From assembly GCA_905220665.1 (NCBI GenBank), contig CAJNAR010000172.1:124001-188000 (forward strand): a stretch of 64,000 nucleotides of DNA, given 5' to 3'. The translations under genes were made by a program, and so were the position numbers. The notes under the pieces are model-generated. The model saw only the letters and a list, made by a program, of their open reading frames with translations. It was not told where the DNA came from and searched no databases. The DNA comes from Albugo candida (taxonomy: Eukaryota > Oomycota > Peronosporomycetes > Albuginales > Albuginaceae). Within the stretch, counting starts at the first letter, position 1, and each line of letters starts with the position of its first letter. Positions 26,093-37,815 of this stretch are shown here, piece by piece.

Positions 26093-28161
26093 ATGCTGAG
26101 CACCGTGTTGTATGCCCTGCTTCTTAATGCGCTGGTGTCAGTGTATGGGAAGGAACAGTCCAACTGTGTGCGAAACGTAGCAGCCATTTTCAATGTGACG
26201 AGTGGAATTCAGAAGGATTTCTCAGCGTGCCACCGGTGCCTCGTCACGTTCATCGGAATCAAAAGAATTGATTTGATCCAAGCCAGCCAGGCCTACAGAC
26301 TCTACTGGGTTTATGGACCTCATACAAATCTGGTCAAAGCGTTTTTATCATATTGCAATACTTGGAGACATGTCGTATATCCGTTGCAGAAACCAAATCC
26401 AATATCTTGAATCATTCAATTCAAAGAGGCTATCAGCATGTTACCAGTACAAGAAAATCAAGTATGGTCGATAACAGTATTTATCTACTCACCGCGTCGA
26501 TCGCAGAAACAGAGGGTAAAGTGGCTGAGAACTTTATTTATTCTCGACTAGGAAGCTATGATAAATCATTTAGCATACGCAAACAAGTATGGAAAATTCC
26601 AGTATTTGTCGAAAGTAATCTACAAGCCAGAGAAATGTTCAGTGTTCTAGCTGATCAACAATCGAAAGCTTCTTCAATGTTGCATCAAGCTCAAGAATTT
26701 GACAGTGACAAAATTGAGAACATCTTGGGAACTGAAAATTTACAAAGTGATCGCTCATCGATGCGATGCATCATCATCCCTTCTTATCACGAAGACGCCG
26801 TTTGTCAAGAATGCGTGGCCATGCACAGCGATTCATTATCCATTCGAACATATGTCTTATTCAATGGGAGGATTTCTATGTTGGCCAAATTATGCGTCTT
26901 CCGTAGCATTCATGAATCAAGAAAAATCATCGAAAGCTGTAAGAAAACATTCTGTTCGAAAATGGACGCTTGGGGTTCAAGCGAATGTGACAGAGTGCTC
27001 AATATTTTTGCTATGCGGCAACAAGGTTCAGAGAAAACAAATGATATACAGGATGATACGAATCAAAGACATGAACCTGAAATCTCACACGAAAAACGCA
27101 AGAACTTGAAAGAAATCAGACAGATCCTGAAGTATCTTGCCCATAAGAGGATGGCAAGACTTACTAGAAAGAATGCTGGTATGCTGCAAGCGTTCACATT
27201 CACCAATACACTTGAAATATTAGAATTAAACGATCTCGTCTGCATCAAGTCTACCTCAGCGATCAACAGGAATACGGAATGTATCGGTCATATCATGAAA
27301 AATGTAGTGGGACCTCGTGTCGTTATATTTTTGGCAGCTAGGAATGCAATTTCATTGGTGGCTCGTTCAGATCAGGTAACAAGTGAGAGAAAAGGCTGTA
27401 AACTCGTATGGCTAGAAAAACCTGACTGCAAGTTGTATCTTGGTACCCAACTGATGAACACAGAGATTTACAAAATACCACAGAACCCGGGGTTCAAGGC
27501 TAGCTTCTGCCTTATTTCGTACCATACTCCTTCGAAACAACTTACTTGTACTAGGCGCATGCGACATTCATTTTCTTTAGATTCCCAAGAACCAAGAATT
27601 GACACGCTTACAAAGACATCGATCTTAACTGATATCTCAGGGCTAGATTCGAAGAAAATAATGGCGTTGTATCAAAACATGGAACTGGAGTGTCGTCAAA
27701 CTTCATGTCTTAGAATTCAAGAAGTTCCTCATGCATTCTGTTCCGAGCACCGAGACTTCATTATGGCTACTCCCAAACAATCTCCCGTCCAAGTTGTCAT
27801 CCACCAGTTTACGAAAAACCGCATTCCAGTAGGTTTATGGCCATCTAAATATTATATCAACTTTCACAATGTGGATGATGTAGCATTTCAAAAGAGCTAT
27901 TCGCGTTATTTCTTAGATTCTGGCACAGAACTCAGGACTGCTAGTGACAGCATTGCGTTTGTGGAGTATGAATGTGAAAAGTCAAAGCAGATGCATTGTG
28001 TCAGCTGTCTTCTACAACACACAGAAGTATACTTATCTTACGATGACCAATCAACCACGCGAGGATATGTTTGGATGCGACCGGCACTCTCGGGAATTCT
28101 CAAGTGGTGTGTTGGAGATAAGATTTGCTCAAGTCTTACCTATAATGCGAGCCGAGCTTAG
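26093..28161 (+). pseudogene. CHXC-type secreted effector-family gene with one frameshift
   Basis: The ATG at 26093 opens a frame with an 18-19 residue signal peptide (MLSTVLYALLLNALVSVYG) and then the tetrad CHRC at residues 46-49, with glycine at 55. This matches the CHXC effector class (secreted, CHXC within about 50 residues of the signal peptide). That frame ends at 26410. The sequence continues without stops in another frame from 26272 to 28161, giving a further ~600 residues with a CQEC pair, a CKKTFC...C cluster, a central RIQEVP block and a C-terminal CVSC...HTEVYLSYDD block. The paralogue at 4850-7480 is collinear across the junction without a frame change. A net loss of about 4 nt around 26370-26400 therefore best explains the shift; a 62-nt intron (26375-26436) also fits the frame but removes conserved sequence. 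The function of the large module is unknown. It could instead be a functional gene with a sequence error or a truncated 105-residue product. Confidence 0.65.
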
Positions 28162-29500
28162 CTTGAACGGCGAGGCGAGCTTCGGCAATGGACAGTATAA
28201 AGATTACGCTCAGAAAAGAGTGAGAAATAATCTGGGTGTTCTAAAAAGGACAATATGGCATAGCGTGCATTTTTATAATGAATACTCCGTCCGATGTGTT
28301 GGAATACTTTATCGAATAATTATATGATAAGGATGGCTGCTGAACATGCTTCCTTTCGAACGTAACAATCCTTTCCTTCTAGATGATTGCACTGATTTGA
28401 AAATGTGGACCATATTTCGATGTCCCACGACACTTGATGATTCCTGTTATAAAATAGCGTTGCAAAACTCAGCTTTTCGATGTTGTCGGAAGAGGCAACA
28501 TGTCCTGAAATTTCCAAATGATACTAACTCATTATGAGGATCGAGGAAAGAGTGCTTTTTTCAGCCGTTTCTCTCATAAACATTCAATCCGACCCCAACA
28601 CGTCTCGAATTTGGTGATCTCAAGCCACCGCTCAATCACGCTATCGATTCTTCAAGCGCCACAATTCGACGCGAATCATGTCGATTGCCATATTTGAAAT
28701 GGGCTTGAATGCTGGGTAAGGTAGACTTTCGGTTGACTCAACATTCTACTGATAGACGTAGACAGGCCCTTTACCACGCAAGAATCGTCCGGATTACATC
28801 TTTAGGTCGGTAGACCTATACATGGTCGCCGTGTTGTAGGAAAGCCTGCCTTTGCGCAACCTCTGTGCCGACTACATGCGCAGAGTTCAGGATCTAAACA
28901 GCGGTCAGCGTGCCATCGTCAGCCGTAGTGCCGTGTCGGTGACGAACTGGGCTCGACGCATGCATTGCTCGGAATTGAACTACTTGCTCAAAATAACCCG
29001 TGGACCATGAGAAGAAAGCTAGGCAAGAAGGTAAAAATCAAACACGACATGCAGGAGATCATCTGGCATAAAAATATCTTTTTGCGAATCCGACTTGACC
29101 ACCACGAAGAGGATAGTAAATCTACATCAAAGGAGAAGCGTATTTGGTGCTCGAATAAATACGGAAACAATGGAATCCTGAAAAATGCTGGCAAGCTGGA
29201 AGACTAAAGCAAACAACAATCTTGAAACGATGAAGAAAACTTTTCGGAAGATAGCCCACCTGTTGTTGAGTCTATTCGGCGTATTTTGGAGCCGCACCAG
29301 CTCAAATCGTACTCATTACTCCAATGAGTCACGGCATTTGTTTTAACAAGTCTTTCAATCGGTCAAAAAGATGCCAAAACAACCAAGCCGAGTGCGCCAA
29401 TCATCACGTGAAGCATATGGAGCACATAAAGTATTCTTTCGCGCTCCAGATAGTTTTTGTCGTTGTGCGCCGATTAAGTAGTTCACCACGATATATTGCA
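28162..29500. other. Unassigned sequence between effector-like gene and LINE 2
   Basis: Short frames only, including a basic plus frame at 28965-29207. Parts may be the decayed 5' portion of the LINE that follows, but no endonuclease motif is visible. Confidence 0.3.
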
Positions 29501-31878
29501 CCCTAACCTCGAACTAAACTGATAATGTTGACGAAGTTAGGGATCACTGGGTCGTTTCATATGCAACCGCATTGCTGTACACAGAAGGATCACGAGATGA
29601 TGCTGGCAACGTTCGACCGATCGCACTTCTTTGCGTCGACGTGAAGTACTTTCAAAGTGTTAAAGTATCGATTGCAGCGATTATTGCCGATATTGATCCA
29701 TCATCAAATTCTACATCTCACCGACATCTGACACTCGGTCACTCATCGTGGGGAGGAAGCGTATGCGACTTTTCTCGAGTTTGAGAAAGCTTACGATTGA
29801 GACAATTGGACGTACATGTTTCGTGTTATGGGCGTTGGAAAACGTTTCATCGACTGGATTCGTCCTCTTTACAATAATACAAAGGCGTAGTTGATGATCA
29901 ATGGAAATATTACACCGTCCATTACACCACAACGTGGTGTGAAACAAGACGAACCTCTCTCAGCACTAATTTGCTGATGACGATCGAACCTTTGTGAAAT
30001 TAACTTCGACAACATGAAGAATATGGAATTTGGATCAATGGCACGACTGTCGCAACTGGCTTACTTTTTGCGGACGATTCGATATAGCTTTCAGAGACAC
30101 CAAATGGTGTTTTGACGCAACTCGAACTCTTCCGAGTCTATTGCGATGAGTCGGGTGCGCAACTCATCTTGCCCATGTACTTCCAATTTGATGATGCTGA
30201 GTTCGGATGATTCAGTCAAGTATTTGGGTATTCCGTTCGGCCAGACACCGATTCATTCTATGGTTATCTCAACTCTCGACAAGCGTTTTTATGATGGGTT
30301 TGGTGCATGGCTCCGACGTGCACGAACTGTTCGTGGTCTACTACTGGTTGCGCAGACGATGATTTTATCACGTTTATGGCATTACACGATGCACGTGGAC
30401 ATACCAGCAGAGACTATTCGACAGTGGCAATCGATATCAAATCGATATGCGCTTGGTCGGAAAACAAAGAAGCTTCAACACATGTTTACCTACACCGACA
30501 AGATGGTGGCCTACAAGTTCCTTTTTTGTGAGACGACTGGAGCTAAAACGTATTCAATTTTTTCAGCAGTTCGCATCCGATGCGTCGACAATTATTCCTG
30601 CGAACTGGACAACTGCTTTGACGAAATAATAACAGCTTATTTAAACTTCGTTTGGACCGCATAAGCCGATGAACATATTGACTATCGCTCCACATTGACA
30701 CAGGAAAATGGTGCGATGGGAGAGCACATCTTCTTGGTGGAAAACATATTTAAAATGTGGCATCATATTGATTGGAGCATTACACTATCAGATTTGGATG
30801 TTCTACATGGCACATCCGATGTGGTTTCACTGCGACCAAGGATCACATTATGAAGCTGCTACTCATAATCCGAGTATGCAAAAAGTTTGGTAAAATCTTG
30901 GCATGGTGGACGAACCGCATTGAACGCTTCGAAAATTGTCTGCTACGCTTTTCAAGATTCGCAGTCTTCAAGGCTTTTTTCGAGATAGCGACACATGGCC
31001 AACGAAGGAAGATTTAGTCGCCAACTGTTACAACACCAAGAGCTGAGCACATCGGATATGGCTAAAGAAAGGTTGCTGAGTCGACTTTACAATGAAGTCA
31101 CTCAGATATTACAGCGTATTCACTCGACGATTGGTCTCATCACTTGGATCCAACCTAACACAAGTGGCAGATCGTTTTATGTGGGAGTACAAAGCAAGGA
31201 GAGGAAACAATATTTTCCTTATATTCCACGCCGTCAACTCTCGAGGATCGTCTGGAAACCTCCCGAACCAACCAAGATCCATCCCATGTTGACGCATTGG
31301 TGATCACGGGAGAGATCGAACGCACTGGTTCCGGAAAGGGTTGGAATTTTGATGGCTACATCATGGCATCTTCGAAAACGCGTATTACCCATTTTCGAAG
31401 ATCTACAGTTCGAATGTTGCCAGTTCGATCTCGTTTCTGGTTCTTGAAGAATATTCAGCTCGACATTATGCTGTGTACGCAGCCTTTGTGTGAGGCGGTG
31501 GAATCCGAACAACATCTCTTTCTCGAGTCGATCGCACAGCACAATTATGGAGGGAGCTACTCCCTAGTTGGGATCGGTTTGTCTCCTCATGAACACGTTG
31601 GCCGCATATTGCATGTGCAATTGCGCCGACACTACGGTCAGCATTGAATTAAATTATTTTGGATTTATGGCTTGCATTGCAAGCGGTGATGCTGCACTTC
31701 ATCTGGATAGATAGGAATCGTCGTTTGTTCGATCAGCGATCAGCAACTCCGATAGTTCCAGCACTTTCCGTGATCTGCAGCACGTATACTGCGCACGCTC
31801 GGTACTTTCGACGACAGTGTTACGATCAAGACGAATACATTCGGCTTGCCAACGTATTGGATCAACTCGCAATTTAAG
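29500..31878 (+). mobile_element. Degenerate LINE 2
   Basis: Plus-strand frames carry RT landmarks: PQRGVKQDEPLSAL at about 29927-29970 (motif before the active site) and GLLFADDS at about 30055-30080 (catalytic FADD). Next comes VKYLGIPFGQ (about 30214-30243) and a thumb/connection-like frame at 30146-30664. The C-terminal part (31297-31647) holds CTQPLCEAVESEQHLFLE, the zinc-knuckle-like tail, and the end reads HFIWIDRNRRLFDQ (about 31690-31735), stopping at 31875-31877. Several frameshifts and stops make it inactive. It differs in sequence from the LINEs at 17 kb and 59.5 kb. It ends about 0.5 kb upstream of the kinesin gene. Confidence 0.78.
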
Positions 31879-32383
31879 GATTATTTGGTGAATTTTGAGA
31901 AGTCGAATATCATTTTCACGGGTATGGCACCATCAAGTGCAACTCCGACCCTAGTCCTGGTTGGATGGCTCTGTTCAGCAAGTGTGTTGCACACCGCTCT
32001 GTGCAACACCGTACTTCTAGAGAGTCTTACAACTTTTCTATCATTTACAAGCTGGACACAGTCTCGTATTACGTTAGTTGAGGCTACTGCAATACAGGAA
32101 CATGAGCGGAAAAACACACTGTCATCTCCCAAATGTATTTTCACGAAACGTTTTTAAATATGTATAATTGTTACTCAAAACAGCGTAGGTATTTAGAGAA
32201 GTTAGTTAGTCTAATTCTAGTATATAGACACCTTCAACTGAATCGGCTGTATATATTCGTCGGATTTGTCATAAATTACAGTGATTAACACATATTCTAT
32301 ACGGTGCAAAACCTTTGAAGCAAGTGAGATAACTGACATACAACTGTTACGAATATATGGTTTGATTCCAAGCAATAAATTCA
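31879..32383 (+). promoter_or_regulatory. Upstream region of the kinesin gene
   Basis: About 500 bp with no gene. It separates the LINE 2 end from the kinesin ATG, so it must hold the kinesin promoter. I see no clear core-promoter motif. Confidence 0.3.
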
Positions 32384-35300
32384 ATGGAAATCGATGCAAT
32401 TCCTGATAGCGCGAGCGCACCAAACCCATCCGATTCCACGAGCGCTTTGATTCCAGAGTCGTTCAATATTGTTAATTCGAGTACATGCTCGACTGTACGT
32501 GTCGCTGTTCGTGTTCGGCCTTTGTTAGGGCGTGAGAAAGTCGAACGATGCGATGAATGTGTCCAAGTCTTGGATCAAGATACACAAGTTATTATTGGCA
32601 AAAATCGGTCCTTTACTTACGATTACACCTTTAGCAAGTATGCACAGCAATCGGACATATGGAAATGTGTGGAGCCTCTGGTTCTGTCGTTCATGGAAGG
32701 TTACAACGCCACCATCTTTGCATACGGGCAAACAGGTTCAGGAAAAACGTATACAATGGGAACAGGAAGCTGTACTCACTCTATGAAAGAAGAATATGGA
32801 ATCATACCTCGAGTGATCGAGCACATATTCAACTACATCGATATGAAAAGAGAAAGGTTATCAGATTACAAAATCAGTATGCAAATTCGATTCTTAGAGG
32901 TATATGGGGAAGAGATTCGCGATTTGCTCTTTCATGCATCACCTTTCATAGAATCCACCATGGAGCTTTACACTGAGAATATGGCTACAGAAGGTCGATC
33001 CACCAGTCATCAAAGTCGCGTCATCTTACGAGAAAGCGAGAATGGTGAGGTACAAGTCACTGGCGCTTCCGAAGAAGCTGTCACTTGTGTGGGAGATTGT
33101 CTCCGCTTACTGGAGAGAGGTACGCTTTCCAGAACAACTGCCAGCACTCTGATGAACGCTCACTCCAGTCGATCGCATGCCATCTTCACAATCACTATGA
33201 CACAACACATTCCAACGTCTGGAGCTCAGGAAACAGAGGCTCAGGCCGATGACACGAAAATGGAGCCTTTGTTCGAGACACGCACATCTTATTTCAATTT
33301 CGTCGATCTTGCCGGCTCGGAGCGTCAGAAGCGAACTCAAGCGGAAGGAAAGCGATTAAAGGAGGGAATTGAGATCAACAAAGGCTTACTGGCGCTTGGG
33401 AATGTCATTAGCGCCTTGGGCGATGACAAAAAGCGCGGAAGAGCTCATATTCCGTATCGCGATTCCAAGCTGACACGCATGCTACAAGACAGTTTGGGCG
33501 GAAACAGTCGAACACTTATGCTCACGTGTGTCAGCCCCGCAGACCTCAATTTCGAAGAGACTTTGAATGCGCTCAAATATGCGAATCGAGCACGCAATAT
33601 CAAAAACAAAGCCGTTGTGAATCGCGATGAAGCATCTACCGTCACTCATGCGCTCAAACAGCAGATACAAACGCTACAGGAGGAAGTCATTCGATTAAGA
33701 AATCCCGGAATGTCTGAAAATGAAGTCCGAAGATTATTCGCCAGTAATTTCCACAAAGAGTCGACGACAAGCTCCAATGCATCCGCAGGGAATGAGATCG
33801 CATCCATCGATCATGAATCCTATACGGAACTTCGCAGACGAGCTGAGAACGCTGAAGCTGAAGTGTCTAGACTCACTGGCGAAACGAAGCGATTCCGACT
33901 CCAAATGGATCACTTGAAAGAAAAAATGATTGCGGCTCAAGCAGAACGAGACTACTTTCGTCTTTGTGTGGAAGATCACACAAGTGGAATGAATGAGTCA
34001 TCTTCTCTTCCTGAAGAACGAGCGAAGAAAATGACAGTGATGGAAGAACAGCTTCGAACGATTTCCACGCTTCAAGAAACCCTCCGAGAAGTCGAACGAC
34101 AACGAGATAGCGCCATATTGAAGCTCGACGAATCCGGTCTGACGCCACCGGAAGCCATGGAATCGCTTCAAATTCCATCGTTTATCGAGTCGGATGTGAA
34201 AAATGGCAATGCGCTGATCGAACAAGTGGAAAAAGAACTGGAACGTGATGCTGCAGCACTCAAACAGATGACCGTCAATGACGTCCCGACGGAAATGGAA
34301 AGCGATACGGAGAATGAAGCCGTAGAGAACGCACTGATTCTTCAGACCCAGGAAGATGTCGAGCGTCAGCGTGTCTTTCAGCGTCGACAAAAGCATTTAG
34401 GCGATTCCGTTCAAGATCTTTCACACGATATTTCACTGAAGGAGCAATTGGTCCAAAACATTCGCCAGTCGCAAGAAAATTATGAGCGCTTGAAATCGTT
34501 TTACGAGCAGAAAATGGTGCAAATGGTCGAAGCCGTACGTCTCGCTCAAATGGATCGTGATCGCTTGGTCGAAGAAATGCAGTCTTTGGAGTTGCAAATA
34601 AGCCAAGAAGGAGGTCTTACCAGCGGAAATGGTCAGTTGGCGAAATTGGCTCGAGATCTCAAGTTGAAAGAAGGCGAATTAAGCGATCTACGAAGAAAAC
34701 AAAGTGATATCAATCGATTCATCACGCAGAAAAAGAAGAGTGAGATGCAATTGAGAGTTTTGAATGCTGAAATTTCCAATATGAAGCGCCAAAAAGTCGA
34801 TCTGATCAAAAAAATGCAATTGGAACGAAAGCGCCATGAAGAAGAAGCCAATTGCCGTCGGAAAGAAATCACATCCTTGAAACGAGCTCAAATTCGCGAT
34901 AAGCAGCAAATACAGCGTCTTGGATCCCAAAAAGAAGCACAAGAACGCGTCTTGAAGCGGAAAATGGAAGAGATTGCCGCGACAAAACTCAAGCTGAAAC
35001 AGCAGCAACAAGCTCAAGCTCAAGCTCGCAAGTTGAATGCCAGTCTTGGAAGTCGATCGATGCGTTGGAATGCCAACAAAATGCCTGGACGTGATGTCGA
35101 ATGGCTTTCCAAAGAAGTGAAAAAGCGTGCAGAAGAACAGGAAAAGCTGGAAAAATTGCAGCAAGAACGAATTGCCGTCACTAAAGAGATGGAAACTCTA
35201 TACGCGCGACGAAATCGGATGCAACAGGAGCTTCAACATTCGTTCCAGGCCCAAAATAGTATTCGAGATGTCTTGATATCGCCCATGAAAGACGAAAAAC

Positions 35301-36751
35301 AAGTCGATAAAAAATTATCACCGGAAGAAGAACAGATCATTTTCGACTTGGAGGAGCAGATTGAGGCTTGCCAAGTCCAACTGGAGTATAATGAAGATAA
35401 AATCTCCGAAATGATGAGTCATGAGATGCATGGGGCTCACGTCGACTCGGCAAATGCTTCCAATCTGACACCCATCGACACGACTCAATCTCTTCCGGAG
35501 GCTCGTACGTTGTTGAAAATGCTTTTTGGAATGGCAGTCGAACTGAAGAAAACCGAACAGCGAAAAAAACAACAAATCTCCAAGCTTCAAGTCGATGTGA
35601 CCGATCTCAATAAGCTGCTGGAACAAGAACGAGAACGCATGCGGCAGCTCAAACTTACATACAACGAATCACTTCAACGGATATTCCAATGCAATCCGAA
35701 AAAGGAGAATGAGTCGTATGAGTCGATTCCGTTCCATTTGGAGAAGAGCCAATGTGTTCCAACCGCTTTGGAGGAGCAAAATACCTCTTTACAGAACAAA
35801 TGCGATGAATTAGAAACTCAACGACAAACACTCTGTGAGGAAATTGCTTCTCAGCGTCGACAACTGGAAGAATATCAAGCCCGCATTCACTGGTTTGAGA
35901 AGATGACCAAAAAGCATCGACAGGAAGACCCAATGGTTATAGAAAACGATGATCTTGACGTTGAAATGGACGAAATGAAGCTCCATGCGCTGGAAGCACC
36001 AGATTTAGCGATAAGTGCGCATCCGTACATATCGGAGGAGCATCACTCCGAGTCGGAAGCGAGCCATTCAGAAGACCATGACGGGGAACAGAGCACTTTG
36101 TCCATTTTCTCTCGACTATCAAATCCGAGAAACTTTACTGGCATTCATAAAATCCGCGTGAGGGATAATGCGAATAAACGAGAGGTTATACAGCTTCGTT
36201 CTGAACGAAATCGCGCTCGTCGGGTTCGTGATCGATCGCAATTGCGTCCCACCAGAGCTGTCACCTGTACGGAGCGCCCAAGCGGCACCATTTTTACGGC
36301 GGGGAAGAAGAAAAAACCGGTTTTGGGGATATTGAACAGCATGAAAGGTGAAAAGGAAACGGAGGGGAGAGATGACGTAATGGCTGTTCACGAGCATGAC
36401 AGTGTGATAGAAGACGCTACTTTGCGTGTGACAATGCCTCCACCCGTTCCTCAGCCATCTATGGACGTTTATTCTCGATTGGCCGGTCAGTATACTGCTT
36501 CGGCGCAAAGTAAACGACAGAAAGCATCTGGACGACGTTCAGGCTCTGAAGCTGCACAACATTCTCCACGCCATCAAGGGAACAGTCCGAATCGAGCAGA
36601 CATTGTGGAAGGCGTTGCAAATGTGCATTCAGTAAAGATCGATGATACTTTTGATCCACTGCTTGGTGGAGGAAGCTTATTAGCGCAAGTGCATGAAGAC
36701 TACCGCGAGCGAATAAGTCAAAGTCAAGGCAATGCGACCGAGTTAAGTTAG
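32384..36751 (+). CDS. Kinesin-4-like motor protein
   Basis: A single-exon gene of 1455 codons encodes a plus-end microtubule motor. The N-terminal motor domain (about residues 30-410) has the P-loop GQTGSGKT at 115-122, switch I NAHSSRSH at 258-265 and switch II DLAGSE at 308-313. It also has the class-typical stretch HIPYRDSKLTRMLQDSLGG and the neck-side RARNIKNKAVVNRD, which favours the kinesin-4 (KIF4/KIF21) group. Residues from about 430 to 1190 are predicted coiled coil rich in E, K, Q and R, and the C terminus is basic and probably unstructured (KKKKP near 1307-1311). Family members act in spindle midzone, cilia or transport roles; which one applies here is not decided by sequence. The next gene starts only 55 bp after the stop. 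Confidence 0.95.
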   Translation: MEIDAIPDSASAPNPSDSTSALIPESFNIVNSSTCSTVRVAVRVRPLLGREKVERCDECVQVLDQDTQVIIGKNRSFTYDYTFSKYAQQSDIWKCVEPLVLSFMEGYNATIFAYGQTGSGKTYTMGTGSCTHSMKEEYGIIPRVIEHIFNYIDMKRERLSDYKISMQIRFLEVYGEEIRDLLFHASPFIESTMELYTENMATEGRSTSHQSRVILRESENGEVQVTGASEEAVTCVGDCLRLLERGTLSRTTASTLMNAHSSRSHAIFTITMTQHIPTSGAQETEAQADDTKMEPLFETRTSYFNFVDLAGSERQKRTQAEGKRLKEGIEINKGLLALGNVISALGDDKKRGRAHIPYRDSKLTRMLQDSLGGNSRTLMLTCVSPADLNFEETLNALKYANRARNIKNKAVVNRDEASTVTHALKQQIQTLQEEVIRLRNPGMSENEVRRLFASNFHKESTTSSNASAGNEIASIDHESYTELRRRAENAEAEVSRLTGETKRFRLQMDHLKEKMIAAQAERDYFRLCVEDHTSGMNESSSLPEERAKKMTVMEEQLRTISTLQETLREVERQRDSAILKLDESGLTPPEAMESLQIPSFIESDVKNGNALIEQVEKELERDAAALKQMTVNDVPTEMESDTENEAVENALILQTQEDVERQRVFQRRQKHLGDSVQDLSHDISLKEQLVQNIRQSQENYERLKSFYEQKMVQMVEAVRLAQMDRDRLVEEMQSLELQISQEGGLTSGNGQLAKLARDLKLKEGELSDLRRKQSDINRFITQKKKSEMQLRVLNAEISNMKRQKVDLIKKMQLERKRHEEEANCRRKEITSLKRAQIRDKQQIQRLGSQKEAQERVLKRKMEEIAATKLKLKQQQQAQAQARKLNASLGSRSMRWNANKMPGRDVEWLSKEVKKRAEEQEKLEKLQQERIAVTKEMETLYARRNRMQQELQHSFQAQNSIRDVLISPMKDEKQVDKKLSPEEEQIIFDLEEQIEACQVQLEYNEDKISEMMSHEMHGAHVDSANASNLTPIDTTQSLPEARTLLKMLFGMAVELKKTEQRKKQQISKLQVDVTDLNKLLEQERERMRQLKLTYNESLQRIFQCNPKKENESYESIPFHLEKSQCVPTALEEQNTSLQNKCDELETQRQTLCEEIASQRRQLEEYQARIHWFEKMTKKHRQEDPMVIENDDLDVEMDEMKLHALEAPDLAISAHPYISEEHHSESEASHSEDHDGEQSTLSIFSRLSNPRNFTGIHKIRVRDNANKREVIQLRSERNRARRVRDRSQLRPTRAVTCTERPSGTIFTAGKKKKPVLGILNSMKGEKETEGRDDVMAVHEHDSVIEDATLRVTMPPPVPQPSMDVYSRLAGQYTASAQSKRQKASGRRSGSEAAQHSPRHQGNSPNRADIVEGVANVHSVKIDDTFDPLLGGGSLLAQVHEDYRERISQSQGNATELS

Positions 36752-36806
36752 TGTGGTCTACACTAACATGCATGCAAGATGCATTTTAAAGTGAACTCAC
36801 TCGAAA

Positions 36807-37634
36807 ATGGGTCAATCCTCTAGCGCGTCTCGTTCCGAAGCGATACAAGACAGAATCTGCCCGCATGACGTCTATGAATATCGCACACTACGCCCAGATC
36901 CTGCCTTTTTATCGAACCCGCAAATGCTTCCTCAGAATAATACGTTTCAAACACAGCGAATGATACCATCTCAAAGCTTTTATTTCCTCCAAAAAGACAC
37001 TTTAAAATGCAGTGGAAATAATCGCTTTGATGTCACTTTCACATTCGATGCGCTAAAGCCCGGAATTTTGCGTCTGTTCATCTCAGAAAGCGATAGTGAG
37101 TCCGACAGAAAACTTCTCTTTGAGAGTGTTTTTAAAAAGGGTAGAAATCAGTCTTTTGACTACCGCAAAGTCGTGAAAGACGATACATTCGCTGATCAAA
37201 TTCTTCGTTTTCGTACGTGCTCGCTACTTATCCAAATGCAAAGCTCCGAACCCGACACCCAGCAAACATACTCAAACTACGCGGTATTTGGCTCAATGGA
37301 TCGGACTATCTGCACACTACTATCTGTGCGACAAACGATCGAAATTGACGGAAGCGTTTTGGAACTGAAAGAGATATTCGGAATCGAAGAAACGATTGTA
37401 TCCGACCATAATAAGAGCGACATTCAAGAAACATTGATGGAATCCGTGACGCAAAGCCGCGAGTGTGTGATTTGTTTGACAGACGCTCGCGATACGACAC
37501 TATTACCCTGCCACCACATGTGTCTATGCAACGAATGCGCCCATCAGATTCAATCCAAATCCAACACGTGTCCCATTTGTCGGAGTTTTGTGCAATCTTT
37601 TGTGAAGATGTCTGTCGATCCCAAAATACAATGA
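36807..37634 (+). CDS. MGRN1/LOG2-like RING E3 ubiquitin ligase
   Basis: A 275-residue single-exon protein. The start MGQSSSAS is a canonical N-myristoylation signal (Met-Gly with Ser at position 6), as in plant LOG2-type ligases. The middle (about 50-200) corresponds to the MGRN1-associated beta-rich region, with the FYFLQKDTLKC stretch. The C-terminal RING runs from C220 to C258: C-x2-C (220, 223), CHHMC (235-239), C241, C244 and CPIC (255-258), with the LPCHHMCLCNECA pattern typical of the MGRN1/RNF157 group. It should transfer ubiquitin from an E2 to membrane-associated substrates, which are unknown here. It is the same orientation as the kinesin and 55 bp downstream, and convergent with the NEK gene. 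Confidence 0.93.
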   Translation: MGQSSSASRSEAIQDRICPHDVYEYRTLRPDPAFLSNPQMLPQNNTFQTQRMIPSQSFYFLQKDTLKCSGNNRFDVTFTFDALKPGILRLFISESDSESDRKLLFESVFKKGRNQSFDYRKVVKDDTFADQILRFRTCSLLIQMQSSEPDTQQTYSNYAVFGSMDRTICTLLSVRQTIEIDGSVLELKEIFGIEETIVSDHNKSDIQETLMESVTQSRECVICLTDARDTTLLPCHHMCLCNECAHQIQSKSNTCPICRSFVQSFVKMSVDPKIQ

Positions 37635-37815
37635 CAAAATAGCACATTTTTATTTTCTGGCTTAATCCACACTCGGCCGATTTTGATCTATTGATACGGT
37701 CAGGTTCCAAAGCACGGCAGTGGTTTCCTTCTGCATTCACACGTATTCGATATAGGTGGCAGCTACCGTGCTCTTTGAAAGCTCTGGAAAAATTAAAGAG
37801 AATGAGATATGGGCA

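Noticed and set aside
26341..26389. A 49-nt GT...TTGCAG intron joining the two frames of the CHXC-type gene
   Set aside because: It leads to the wrong reading frame and an early stop, and the paralogue has coding sequence across the place.
32525..36773. Many open frames antisense to the kinesin gene
   Set aside because: They mirror the codon bias of the long coding frame and have no domains.
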